From a virus: DNA of 64,000 bases. Below are positions 1 through 16,060 of this stretch, one piece after another. The notes below the pieces were generated by a model that saw nothing but the letters and a program-made list of their open reading frames with translations, had not been told where the DNA came from and made no database searches. How positions within the stretch are numbered: the stretch's first letter is position 1; every line of letters starts with the position of its first letter. Location: IMG/VR virus record IMGVR_UViG_3300032334_002236, positions 22,914 through 86,913 of that record, one strand, 5' to 3'. The position numbers and the translations under genes are program-made.

Positions 1-7645
<7,645 letters not shown>

Positions 7646-7673
7646 AAGATATTTCCTTGGATAAATTATCCAT

Positions 7674-7681
7674 TATTTATT
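7674..7681 (-). promoter_or_regulatory. Late promoter box, collagen-like fibre
   Basis: AATAAATA on the minus strand, 28 nt before the ATG at 7645, in the gap after the S74 fibre gene. It matches the T4 late -10 element TATAAATA at seven of eight positions. Confidence 0.6.
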
Positions 7682-7707
7682 AGATGTCGCAGCCATAGGT
7701 CTTATTG

Positions 7708-9705
7708 TTATTGCTGGGATTTCAATTGATCTACTTGGGCTTGCAGCTCTTGGATGGCTGCAACCAACAGCGGAATCACATCTGTGTAGCTGAGACCCAG
7801 TGGTTCTGCAGGATCAGCTGGCACTGTGACGGCTTGTGGAAATACCTTCAACACATCCTGTGCTATGAGGAAACTGCGGCTGATACCTGGTTCATCCTGG
7901 GTGTATCTGCCGGTCATGGCTCGTAATCCAGCCACTTTTTCAGTGGCATCTGTGATGGGTAACAGATCTGCCTTGATGCGTTCATCGCTGTTTGCGGTCC
8001 AACTGGTTTGTCCGTTGCTGATATACACGCCCAGGTTGGCATTGTTCAAGATACTGAAGTTGCTGTAGGTGTTATAAGGACCCACACCCCAATATGCACC
8101 CACATTTGCTCGGCTATGTCTCAAGAATAGCTGTTGGTTAGGTGCTTCCACCTGCACTGATTGGATCACAGGTGCAAATTTGTTGCTAGAGCCTACTACG
8201 AAATTACCATCGCTGTCTATTTTAGCTGCCTGATACATGTCATTTTCAGATGGTCCACTGCGTGTGGCAAAGGCCAGATAACCATAATAATTACCAAGTT
8301 CATCCTCGTTACCAGCATAGATATCAGCCATGGTGCCAGTGGCACCACTGTCATCATTGCTGCGACTGAATCGCACACCAACTGCTGCTGTACCTTGACC
8401 AGCACCATATATCCAGGGGTTGTTCCAATTCTGTGCGATGGCTAATCCAGCCACGTTAGCTGACTGGATGGTTAATTTATTCACCGGCTGGGTGGTATTG
8501 ATACCCACCTTGCCATCATAATTTATAGTAACTTGTTCGCCCAGGTTGGTAGCCAACTGCATGCCACCAGTGGAATTATCAAATCTTATATGGGCTGAAT
8601 TTTGTTTACCGATAATTAAACTGTTTTCTAAACCTATATTCAGATTGCCCAGGAAGAAAGCAGCATCACCGTCCTGCGTGGCATAAAAGTATTCATATTG
8701 TTCCAGCCTGGGAGTGATAAACAAGCTGTTGACAGTATCGAAAACACTGAAACTGTATCCTGGACCATTGGCACCGAAATCCTGGAACACGCTCAATGCT
8801 GCCGTGTCACGGAAATTTTGTCCTATGGTGACACGGCCAGGCATGTTGATGTTGGCTCCCTGGGCACTGAAACTGGTGTAGTTGGCTCCGCTATCCCTGG
8901 TTATGATACTGATGTTGGCATTGTTGATGCTGTTGCTGATCACCAGGTTATTGCTTTGCATGTTCATACGTACCTGGTTGAAAGCACCCATGTTGATGCC
9001 CAGGTTATTTGTGACACTGAGGCTGCCTCTGGTGCCAGTGTTGATATCAGTACGCATGTAGTTGTTGCTGTATAATCCACCCAGCCTGAAACTATCGCTT
9101 ACCTGTCCTGTGAGACGGTTATTTGTGACAAAATTTTGATTGACCAGGTTGAGTCCTGGTGCGATCCTGCTGAACCCACCTATGCTGTTCTGTGGAATGA
9201 ATTCCTGGTCAGCACTGAGTATGGCATATCTGGTGTTATCGATGTTGAAACTCAACACATGATGGTTGGAACCCATTACGTCTCTGATGGTCTCAGCATT
9301 AGTGCCATTGGCACCACCGCTGCCCACTGTGAACCAGGTAGCTCCTATCCAGATACGAACCTGTGGATTACCCAGGTTTCCAGTGTCTAACCACATGTCC
9401 CCCACATTGGGAGCAAGTGGACTGATGCTACTGGTGTAACAGCTGGTCACATTCTTGAAACGCTGTCCATTATAAACATTCAACTGGTTGGTGGTAGTGT
9501 TGTACCATAATTGACCAGTTATGGGTCTCACAGGTGCGGTGCTGTTGGCAAAATTTTCCAATAACGACAGGAAATTCTGATCGATCAATCCACCGTAATT
9601 CTGTATGTTCCTGCCCACGAATGTCAGGTTAGTGCTGTTGTCTAGTTTACCATCTAGCACTACTATGGGGTTCTGTCCGTTGTTAGGGGTGAGTGTATAG
9701 CTCAT
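7708..9705 (-). CDS. Tail fibre protein with C-terminal S74 chaperone domain
   Basis: 665 residues. Residues 1-85 form the virion-anchor module shared with two other genes here (VLDGKLDNS, LVGRN/FVGRN, QNFLSLLENFA, GQLWYNT). The centre is a beta-rich, Asn/Gly-rich shaft. The C-terminus (about 570-665) is an intramolecular chaperone of the endosialidase/peptidase S74 family, with NSDERIK as the start motif carrying the Ser-Asp pair and a terminal coiled coil (LVAAIQELQAQVDQLKSQQ). S74 domains trimerise the fibre and then cleave themselves off just before the Ser. The start is supported by CGGAG eight nt upstream and a late box at 9723-9730 that overlaps the stop of the preceding gene. Receptor specificity cannot be inferred. 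Confidence 0.85.
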   Translation of the reverse strand: MSYTLTPNNGQNPIVVLDGKLDNSTNLTFVGRNIQNYGGLIDQNFLSLLENFANSTAPVRPITGQLWYNTTTNQLNVYNGQRFKNVTSCYTSSISPLAPNVGDMWLDTGNLGNPQVRIWIGATWFTVGSGGANGTNAETIRDVMGSNHHVLSFNIDNTRYAILSADQEFIPQNSIGGFSRIAPGLNLVNQNFVTNNRLTGQVSDSFRLGGLYSNNYMRTDINTGTRGSLSVTNNLGINMGAFNQVRMNMQSNNLVISNSINNANISIITRDSGANYTSFSAQGANINMPGRVTIGQNFRDTAALSVFQDFGANGPGYSFSVFDTVNSLFITPRLEQYEYFYATQDGDAAFFLGNLNIGLENSLIIGKQNSAHIRFDNSTGGMQLATNLGEQVTINYDGKVGINTTQPVNKLTIQSANVAGLAIAQNWNNPWIYGAGQGTAAVGVRFSRSNDDSGATGTMADIYAGNEDELGNYYGYLAFATRSGPSENDMYQAAKIDSDGNFVVGSSNKFAPVIQSVQVEAPNQQLFLRHSRANVGAYWGVGPYNTYSNFSILNNANLGVYISNGQTSWTANSDERIKADLLPITDATEKVAGLRAMTGRYTQDEPGISRSFLIAQDVLKVFPQAVTVPADPAEPLGLSYTDVIPLLVAAIQELQAQVDQLKSQQ

Positions 9706-9722
9706 GATTACTCCGCAGCTGA

Positions 9723-9730
9723 TATTTATC
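9723..9730 (-). promoter_or_regulatory. Late promoter box, S74 fibre
   Basis: GATAAATA, 17 nt before the ATG at 9705. Its first two bases belong to the TGA stop of the preceding gene, giving TGATAAATA. Confidence 0.65.
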
Positions 9731-10742
9731 AGACGGTGATATAAGTGATGCCTGCCCGAACATGGGTATTTGCTGTGGTACTCACAGCATACAGCGATAC
9801 CAGATCAGCTAACAAATCAGTGCTCAGTGAGAGTAGTGATCCGCCTGCTATCACTTCACTATATACCACCAGGTTACTGATTATGCCGTTATGTGTCAGC
9901 AATACTTCCATGGAATGCGAATTAGATGCGGTAAATGCAGATATCACATATTTGGCTGTCCTGTATTGGACATGATCAAAGCTGTCCAATGTTACGATAC
10001 TGGTTCCCACAGTGGTTGGTGCTCCGTCATATAATATGGAGTTATTGATCAGTGTGGTATTGGCAGTTATCTGCATGACAGGTGTATTATTTGCCAGGAT
10101 CAGATTAATCTGGCCTTGGCCCTGATTATCGTAGACTGCTTGCACATGGATACTATTATTGACGATTTCCGTGACAACAGAACTGACACCAAACACCCGT
10201 GCTTCCACGATATCAGTATCAAGTGGTACCTCACTCTGGAAACTCAACACGTTGCCGCTGACTGTGTAACTGCGCCCTGGTATCTGTGCCACACCGTTAA
10301 CATGCACCAATGTGCCCTGTGTGTTGCTATTCTGTGTGAGATAAAAATTACCAGTGACATTATCACCTGTGAACACATCGCTGGTCACATAACTGTTACT
10401 GATGGTACCGCCACTGGTGCCGCTGCCCACTGCTTGCCATGCAGATCCAGTGTATACTTCCAGGCTACTGCTGACAGTGTTGAATCTGATCTGGCCGCTT
10501 ACTGCTGTGGGTGGATATGTGTTGTTGCCATTGGGCGCAACCAGGCTCGTGGTGGCTACGATGGTGTTGGCATTGATGATGCCACGCACATCCAGATCAA
10601 ATCTGGGCATGACAGTGTTGATGCCCAGCCTGCGATTACTGACATCGAAATATGCCAGATTGCTGTCGATAACCAGATCCACACCATTGCGGATCAGGTT
10701 GTCCCGGAGCATGGAACCAGCTACTTTACCCAGAATTGCCAT
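9729..10742 (-). CDS. Fibre-like virion structural protein
   Basis: 337 residues, no enzymatic motif. The N-terminus (MAILGKVAGSMLRDNLIRNG) is followed by RRLGINTVMPRFDLDVRG, a motif often seen where phage fibre shafts begin. A GQIRFNT...LEVYTGSAWQAVG module at about residues 83-107 is shared with the next gene upstream. The rest is Ser/Thr/Asn-rich beta sequence. It lies between genes of the fibre series with its own late-like box (10762-10769) and an AAGGTGAG ribosome binding site. Probably a short tail fibre or fibre adaptor; the exact role is unknown. Confidence 0.65.
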   Translation of the reverse strand: MAILGKVAGSMLRDNLIRNGVDLVIDSNLAYFDVSNRRLGINTVMPRFDLDVRGIINANTIVATTSLVAPNGNNTYPPTAVSGQIRFNTVSSSLEVYTGSAWQAVGSGTSGGTISNSYVTSDVFTGDNVTGNFYLTQNSNTQGTLVHVNGVAQIPGRSYTVSGNVLSFQSEVPLDTDIVEARVFGVSSVVTEIVNNSIHVQAVYDNQGQGQINLILANNTPVMQITANTTLINNSILYDGAPTTVGTSIVTLDSFDHVQYRTAKYVISAFTASNSHSMEVLLTHNGIISNLVVYSEVIAGGSLLSLSTDLLADLVSLYAVSTTANTHVRAGITYITV

Positions 10743-10761
10743 CTATCTCACCTTGATAAGG

Positions 10762-10769
10762 TATTTAAC
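10762..10769 (-). promoter_or_regulatory. Late-like promoter box, 337-residue protein
   Basis: GTTAAATA, 19 nt before the ATG at 10742; one base weaker than the other late boxes in the core. Confidence 0.45.
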
Positions 10770-10774
10770 AATGC

Positions 10775-11188
10775 TCAGGATACATAAGCATCTGTGCTGG
10801 CAAAGTTATGGAATATCACTACAGTTTGCCCAGCAGGTGGTGGATTAAGGAAAGTTATAGTGGCATTGCTTAATGTGAAAGCATCATCTGGATTCTGATG
10901 CACGTTACCCACGAATACCAGGACGCTGCGGCTGCTTACAGGAATCTGGCTCAATGTATACTGTGTCTGTGATCCGTTACCAGTAAATGTGTCCTTGGTG
11001 ATGGATACCTGGCCAGTGATAGCCAAAACCAACCAGGAATTGTAATAGATCTCGAAACGCTCAGTATCTGAATTGAATCTGATCTGACCATTCACAGGTG
11101 CAACTGGTCTACTGGCAGTATTACCCACAGGTAACTGTATGGCTGTACTTCCGGTCTTGATCTGATCGTTTTTAAGATATCTGGCCAT
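10775..11188 (-). CDS. Small fibre-related structural protein
   Basis: 137 residues. It begins MARYLKNDQIKTGSTAIQLP and carries GQIRFNSDTERFEIYYNSW, the same type of module as in the neighbouring 337-residue protein (GQIRFNTVSSSLEVYTGSAW). The second half resembles beta-sandwich pieces of phage fibres (TKDTFTGNGSQTQYTL, VFVGNVHQNPDDAFTL). Its ATG overlaps the stop of the preceding 102-residue gene (TAATG), so the two are probably translationally coupled. Function is inferred only from composition and position. Confidence 0.6.
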   Translation of the reverse strand: MARYLKNDQIKTGSTAIQLPVGNTASRPVAPVNGQIRFNSDTERFEIYYNSWLVLAITGQVSITKDTFTGNGSQTQYTLSQIPVSSRSVLVFVGNVHQNPDDAFTLSNATITFLNPPPAGQTVVIFHNFASTDAYVS

Positions 11189-11496
11189 TAGAGTCCAATA
11201 TACCCCACTGTGCTATTGATCACGCTGTTGGCATTGGCACTGGCATAAACTGCATCGCCGTTGCTTAGGATGATTTTTTCTTTGTCTACCACCAGTGTAT
11301 CGCTGGTGCTTATGCTGTAATTTTTGTATACGATGGTAGTATTGTCTGGACTACCACCATTGGGCACCAGATACATATTGATGGTGTGGTTAACACTATC
11401 AGTGTTACAAAAATACATAAGTGTCACCACAGTCTGCCCAGTGCTGGTATAGATGGCAGTGGGACTGGTGGTTAGTGTGTTATTGACTATGGCCAT
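11188..11496 (-). CDS. Small conserved virion protein
   Basis: 102 residues, predicted all-beta. It starts MAIVNNTLTTSPTAIYTSTG and has the pattern TVVTLMYFCNTDSVNHTINMYLVPNGG...IYKNYSISTSDTLVVDKEKIILSNGDAVYASA. I associate small proteins of this kind with phage tails and baseplates, where they are usually unnamed. It starts 8 nt after the stop of the 255-residue gene with a TAGGA ribosome binding site and no late box of its own, so it should be co-transcribed with that gene. Its stop overlaps the next start. Confidence 0.6.
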   Translation of the reverse strand: MAIVNNTLTTSPTAIYTSTGQTVVTLMYFCNTDSVNHTINMYLVPNGGSPDNTTIVYKNYSISTSDTLVVDKEKIILSNGDAVYASANANSVINSTVGYIGL

Positions 11497-11504
11497 GTTT
11501 GTTC

Positions 11505-12272
11505 CTAACTAAAAATCAAAGCCAAAACAGTGGCTTTACTCTTGCTTATCAATTCATCTTGTGTGCTGGTATTTACGAAGTATAGGCCTGTGCCGCCGCT
11601 GCCTGGAGCATTAGCATACAATGTGACTTTACCACTGGCACTTGCTGGCTGGGCTGAGTAAGACATCTGTACAGGACTGCCAACTTGGAGCGGGCCTGTG
11701 AAATTAGTGATGCTGTTGGTGGTTAAACGCAGATTTCCCACAAAGAAGATACCAGATCCCGCATTATATTTCAGCACACTGTCGCCCAGGAAACTGGTGC
11801 CGTTGCTGTATTGTACGCTCTGGGCTGAACCACCAGGTTGTGATGACGGCAAGCTCTGCAGATATCCTTTGGTCACTACATCGTCACTATTGACAGGTGT
11901 TGCTGCCCTGATGGCACTGAGGTTACTTCCCAAGAGTCCTTCGAATCTGCTGCTTACTTCACTATATTGCCATATGGCATTGGCACTGGTTCCGCGGCTG
12001 ATTATGATGCCACTGTTACTCTGTGTGATACCTGCACCGGTTTCTCCGCTGTTCAATGTCATGAACAAGTTTCCGGATGTGCTGTTGGTAGTGGTCACAC
12101 TCACAGTATTTCCCAATACCAACAGGTTACCATGGATGGTAGTCAATCCACTGTAGATATCCAACTTGTTATTGGTGATGCTTGTATTTCCCAGCACATT
12201 GAAATTACCGTGTATGGACACGGTATTACTATAGATGTCATAATTTCCACTAAATCTTCTGATACTGTCCAT
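11505..12272 (-). CDS. Fibre-like structural protein
   Basis: 255 residues, first gene of a three-gene unit. The N-terminal half holds tandem short repeats of the type YSNTVSIHGNFNVLGNTSI / YSGLTTIHGNLLVLGNTVS, a triple-beta-helix-like shaft signature. The later part reads like phage fibre repeats (RFEGLLGSNLSAIRAATPVN, DDVVTKGYLQSLP). The C-terminus is LYANAPGSGGTGLYFVNTST followed by a short helix. A consensus-like late box lies at 12291-12298. The host-binding role is inferred from resemblance only. Confidence 0.6.
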   Translation of the reverse strand: MDSIRRFSGNYDIYSNTVSIHGNFNVLGNTSITNNKLDIYSGLTTIHGNLLVLGNTVSVTTTNSTSGNLFMTLNSGETGAGITQSNSGIIISRGTSANAIWQYSEVSSRFEGLLGSNLSAIRAATPVNSDDVVTKGYLQSLPSSQPGGSAQSVQYSNGTSFLGDSVLKYNAGSGIFFVGNLRLTTNSITNFTGPLQVGSPVQMSYSAQPASASGKVTLYANAPGSGGTGLYFVNTSTQDELISKSKATVLALIFS

Positions 12273-12290
12273 TGTGTGTTCCGGCTAGAT

Positions 12291-12298
12291 TATTTATC
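12291..12298 (-). promoter_or_regulatory. Late promoter box, 255-residue fibre unit
   Basis: GATAAATA, 18 nt before the ATG at 12272 and downstream of the intrinsic terminator of the preceding unit, so it is needed to express the next three genes. Confidence 0.7.
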
Positions 12299-12313
12299 TG
12301 ATGGAAAAAACTC

Positions 12314-12339
12314 AGAAAAATAGCGGCCGGAGCCGCTAT
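12314..12339 (-). terminator. Intrinsic terminator of the 272-residue protein
   Basis: On the minus strand ATAGCGGC pairs with GCCGCTAT around a 4-nt loop (12339-12320), followed by TTTTT. It begins 9 nt after the stop codon. Confidence 0.9.
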
Positions 12340-12347
12340 CTGTTTGT

Positions 12348-13166
12348 TTAAGCCTGTGGCAGTCTTACTGTAGTAGCAGTAGGATTGCTGAAGGTGTAAG
12401 CATATTTGTTGCCTGCAAAATCACGAGCAAACTTGTTGTCCAAACGAGCGACATATGCTGTTACAAACATGTCACGAGTGCTGTTTGACACAGCTTGGCT
12501 ACTGAAGCTGATGCTGGCATTAGCTAGTCCATTGGCAATAGTCACGTTCGTGACAACCACGTTGCCATTCAAACCAGTGTTATTGATGACCTGTATTTCA
12601 GGATCTGATGTGGTAACTGGACCACTGATGACACCAGCTACGTTACCCACTGCATAAGTGACATAAGCACTGGTAGCAGGGCTACCATTTTGCTTGAGAT
12701 TAGCACTAAGCAGAACGGCCTTGTCCATGGTGATGCTCATTTCACCAGGTGACAATTCTTGGGGCAACTTGTTGACCAGCTTGCAAACCTGTGCACCATA
12801 AGCACTGCCAGTTGTAGTCAATGCACTGTTCTGTGCGATGCAAGTGAAGATATCACCAGCAACTGCATCTTTAGGGCCACCAAGTGCTGCCCAATCAGTA
12901 GTACCTACGGTTTTGACCACATAGGCGTTGCCATTAGTCAAAGCCTCATCTTGGATGGTATTAGTTGTATCAGCAACTAAAAACTTGCTGCGGCCACGAG
13001 CACGTAGCAAGCTGCCGTTAGCTTGTGTGCCATTCTGTACCACATTGACTTGAGCTTGGATCTGGCTACCAGTGATGGTTGCGAGACCACCTGTGCCACC
13101 GATTACGTTTAGCGCATCAGCATACAGGTTCACTGTTGCTGATTTCTGAATCTTAAATTTTGCCAT
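12348..13166 (-). CDS. Virion protein in a monocistronic late unit
   Basis: 272 residues beginning MAKFKIQKSATVNLYADALN. Residues about 75-130 hold a module found in many phage virion proteins (LTNGNAYVVKTVGTTDW, GDIFTCIAQ). The rest is Val/Asn/Ala-rich beta sequence with no catalytic signature. Unusually for this block it stands alone: it has a late box 64 nt upstream (13231-13238), a leader with a 5-bp hairpin (13192-13210), a strong AGGAG site before the ATG, and an intrinsic terminator 9 nt after the stop. That layout suggests a high-copy virion protein, for example a decoration or abundant tail component, but no family was recognised. Confidence 0.6.
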   Translation of the reverse strand: MAKFKIQKSATVNLYADALNVIGGTGGLATITGSQIQAQVNVVQNGTQANGSLLRARGRSKFLVADTTNTIQDEALTNGNAYVVKTVGTTDWAALGGPKDAVAGDIFTCIAQNSALTTTGSAYGAQVCKLVNKLPQELSPGEMSITMDKAVLLSANLKQNGSPATSAYVTYAVGNVAGVISGPVTTSDPEIQVINNTGLNGNVVVTNVTIANGLANASISFSSQAVSNSTRDMFVTAYVARLDNKFARDFAGNKYAYTFSNPTATTVRLPQA

Positions 13167-13230
13167 TTTATTCTCCTGTTGCGACGTTCTAGGTCATCGG
13201 CTGGCTGACCGAAGTCTATCAACGACTATC

Positions 13231-13238
13231 TATTTATC
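13231..13238 (-). promoter_or_regulatory. Late promoter box with structured leader
   Basis: GATAAATA overlapping the TGA stop of the 619-residue fibre gene. The ATG of the 272-residue gene is 64 nt away, an unusually long leader here, containing the hairpin GGTCA/TGACC (13192-13196 with 13206-13210) and a strong AGGAG site. Confidence 0.65.
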
Positions 13239-15096
13239 AGTTTATCTGGCTATATGCATTAATGCGAGTGACCCAATGCCAGTTTACCAGGTTTACTACC
13301 AAGGTACTGCGTGTCTTTGCATAAAGCACGTCGATATTCCATAATTTGATCTCTATGGGACCAGATGCACCAGCTTTCACTTGCAGGGGGCTAACCAGGC
13401 TATCCTGGCCGCTTATCTGCAAGAAATTCTTATCGCCACCAGAGAATCCGGAATTAACCACCCTGTATTTGTTGCTGCCAGCATCATTGATGGTTACTAG
13501 ACCGCTATAATTCTCATTGGTGGTGATCTCGGTGAATTGCATCCATATGGTGGCACTGTAAAAATCAAATGGATCGGTTATGGTCAGCACAGTATGTGCG
13601 GTATATGCTGCTTCACCTGAGGGGAACTCCACTGCTGTGGTATATGGCACAGTATTGATTCCATTGACAACACTAGCAGCAACTGGAGCATCTATCCACT
13701 GAGCGATGGTACCGTTGGTACCTAATACTTTGTTGGCTTTGTTAGTCTGATCAGGCAATACTGCTGGTGTCAACCAGGCTAATTTGTTGTTGTTGCCCAG
13801 GCCCAATACAGCACCTGGTGATCCGCCACCCACGCTTATGGTGTTAGCTAGACCCAGATCCACATTGCCTCTCACTGTGAGCAGTTGCATGTTAGGCAAA
13901 GCCGTGATGAGATATTGGACAGGGTCAGTGACAAACCTGGCTTGTATGGCCTGTTGGCTATAGATGCTGCTGTTGGCGCTACCGTTGATATTACCTGAGA
14001 TGGTGCTAGTTACAGCTAGCCCAGTGAGTGTACCCAGGCTGGTGATGTTTGGTTGTGCTGGGGTCAGGATGTTTCCTGATATTGCTTGTGTCTGTAGTGT
14101 ACCTGTGACCAACGTACCCACAGTGGCAGTACCAGTTACAGTGATGCTGCTCAGGTTACCTAAACTGGTTATGTTAGGTTGTGGTCCTGGCCCCAATACG
14201 CCGTTAAGGATAGCAGCAGTGACATTGCCTGCCGTGATAGCACCTGTGACATCCAATGATGTCAATGTGCCCAGGCTGTTTATGTAAGGCTGGTTATTGG
14301 TAAGGATCAGTCCATTGATGCCTTTGCTGGCACTAAGCACATTAGCACCAAAATTATTATTGACTTGGAAATTATCAGCCACTAGACTGGTAAAGCTGCC
14401 AGGATAACGCAATCCACTTTGGTTAATAGGACCAGTGATATTACCAAAAAAGTCCTGTGCTGTGACTCTGACAGCTGTGACTTGTGTAAAGGCAGCTACA
14501 TTTGGCACACGATTACCTATGACGCCATTGAAATAACCTGATATGTCAGGTGATTTTATGCTTGTGGCAGTGACACTGGTAAATGCACCAGTATTAGGGG
14601 CAGTTAGTCCTATGGGACCAGTATAATTTCCACTGGTGCTGTTATTAGCAATGACATTACCTATCTGAGCTTTGTTATAGATGAAGCTGTCTGTTACGAT
14701 CAGATTCTTGATCACTGCATTCACAGCACTGAGATTGATCACTGACAAGTTTGCTATCACTGCACTGTTAGCAGTCATGGCATCAGTAACCAGATTGGTA
14801 TTGGTGCTATTCTGGCCAACTATCACGAATCCCGGCTTGCCATTAGCACCGCCGTTACTAGTCCAGACGTACAATGTTTGCTTAGTTTTACTAAACCAAA
14901 GTTGCCCCACTAAAGGATTTTGGGGTGGGATCGTGTTGGCATAATTTTCCAGCTGACGTATGCTGTTTCCAGCAAAAACAGTGGCATAATCAGCATAACC
15001 TTTGCCTACCAGCGTGGTACTGTAGGTTGTGTTCAATGTACCGTCAGTTACTGTTACTAATGGTGTTCCGTCAGTGAGATTAACGCTATAGGTCAT
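13237..15096 (-). CDS. Tail fibre-like protein with shared anchor domain
   Basis: 619 residues. Residues 1-80 are the anchor module also seen in the genes ending at 7708 and 15125 (DGTLNTTYSTTLVGKGYADY, SIRQLENYANT, NPLVGQLWF). The middle is a long series of near-repeats of the form QPNITSLGTLT / GVLGPGPQPNITSLGNLS alternating with VTGTATVG and ISGNI, giving a repetitive shaft. The C-terminus (about 490-619) is a globular beta domain with WMQFTEITTNENYSGLVTIN. A late box lies at 15112-15119. Probably a long fibre or fibre segment; attachment partner and receptor are unknown. Confidence 0.7.
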   Translation of the reverse strand: MTYSVNLTDGTPLVTVTDGTLNTTYSTTLVGKGYADYATVFAGNSIRQLENYANTIPPQNPLVGQLWFSKTKQTLYVWTSNGGANGKPGFVIVGQNSTNTNLVTDAMTANSAVIANLSVINLSAVNAVIKNLIVTDSFIYNKAQIGNVIANNSTSGNYTGPIGLTAPNTGAFTSVTATSIKSPDISGYFNGVIGNRVPNVAAFTQVTAVRVTAQDFFGNITGPINQSGLRYPGSFTSLVADNFQVNNNFGANVLSASKGINGLILTNNQPYINSLGTLTSLDVTGAITAGNVTAAILNGVLGPGPQPNITSLGNLSSITVTGTATVGTLVTGTLQTQAISGNILTPAQPNITSLGTLTGLAVTSTISGNINGSANSSIYSQQAIQARFVTDPVQYLITALPNMQLLTVRGNVDLGLANTISVGGGSPGAVLGLGNNNKLAWLTPAVLPDQTNKANKVLGTNGTIAQWIDAPVAASVVNGINTVPYTTAVEFPSGEAAYTAHTVLTITDPFDFYSATIWMQFTEITTNENYSGLVTINDAGSNKYRVVNSGFSGGDKNFLQISGQDSLVSPLQVKAGASGPIEIKLWNIDVLYAKTRSTLVVNLVNWHWVTRINAYSQIN

Positions 15097-15111
15097 GTTC
15101 TTGCCTCAGAG

Positions 15112-15119
15112 TATTTATC
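15112..15119 (-). promoter_or_regulatory. Late promoter box, 619-residue fibre
   Basis: GATAAATA, 15 nt before the ATG at 15096, directly after the stop of the C1q-like fibre gene. A GAGG site lies between box and ATG. Confidence 0.65.
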
Positions 15120-15124
15120 GGCTG

Positions 15125-16060
15125 TTAGCCCACGAGCCTGATGCTAAATCCACTGTTGCTGTCATTTATATGAGCATTGCTACTGGCACTGATCATGAAT
15201 TGCAATACATCGCCAGCAAAACAGTTGAGGAATCCCCTGATGCTCAGTTGTTGTTGGGTGCTTGTGGAATGTTTGTTCTCTGCGATGAGACCAGTATAAT
15301 CCTGGTTCTGCCACCACATTACCCGGTGTCGATCATAACCTGTGGCGCCGCCCAGTGTCTGGACATATCCATGCACCTCATATGTGCCGTCCACAGGGCA
15401 TTGGAACACCCCGCCACCAGGAGTGCTGAGCCAATATCCACCATTATTCACAGGCACATAGACTGCATCATATGTGCTGGGCACATCGATTCCTGATCCT
15501 GAAAAATATCCGGTACCAAATGTGTTCACACGATAATTGGCACACACACAAGCATTGTATGGAAAATTGATCTGGCCCTGGTAATTGGTTTTAAGCACCG
15601 TGGTGCCCTGTACTTGCAGATCAAATTCCTTGGCTTCGGCACGTAGTTGCCCAGGATTGCTCAAGATAGGACCGATCACTGTGAAAGCGTTATTGTAGTA
15701 TACGCTCAACTGTAGATTGTTGGTATCCCACCATAGATCGCCATTGTTTACCAGCAAAGGTTTATTGTCTGATTGGATCATGCCAGTGAGCGATTGCCAA
15801 TAAGCCTGCGTGGGTGTTACCCTGTAAACTTTTATGTTCTGGCTGTTGAGATCATACCATAGCTGCCCTTGTACAGGATAGTTAGGAGCACTGGTATGTG
15901 CGAAATTTTCCAACAGGTATACCAGGTTCTGATCGAATATCTCACCATAAGCTGGATAATTCTTTCCCACTAATACCAGGCTGGTGCTTTTCTCATCTAG
16001 TGTGCCGTCAGCTATGTTCACGAGTGGATCTGTGTTGCTACGTTTGATATAATAGGTCAT
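15125..16060 (-). CDS. Fibre protein with C1q/TNF-like head
   Basis: 311 residues. The N-terminal anchor module (NIADGTLDEKSTSLVLVGKN, YPAYGEIFDQNLVYLLENFA, GQLWYDLNSQNIKVY) matches two other proteins in this block. A second GDLWWDTNNLQLSVYYNNAF repeat follows. Residues about 190-311 have the pattern of a C1q/TNF-like jelly roll (GGVFQCPVDGTYEVHGYVQT, LSIRGFLNCFAGDVLQF, GFSIRLVG), a fold common in trimeric receptor-binding heads. The ATG overlaps the stop of the upstream 209-residue gene by 4 nt, so translation is probably coupled. Confidence 0.7.
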   Translation of the reverse strand: MTYYIKRSNTDPLVNIADGTLDEKSTSLVLVGKNYPAYGEIFDQNLVYLLENFAHTSAPNYPVQGQLWYDLNSQNIKVYRVTPTQAYWQSLTGMIQSDNKPLLVNNGDLWWDTNNLQLSVYYNNAFTVIGPILSNPGQLRAEAKEFDLQVQGTTVLKTNYQGQINFPYNACVCANYRVNTFGTGYFSGSGIDVPSTYDAVYVPVNNGGYWLSTPGGGVFQCPVDGTYEVHGYVQTLGGATGYDRHRVMWWQNQDYTGLIAENKHSTSTQQQLSIRGFLNCFAGDVLQFMISASSNAHINDSNSGFSIRLVG

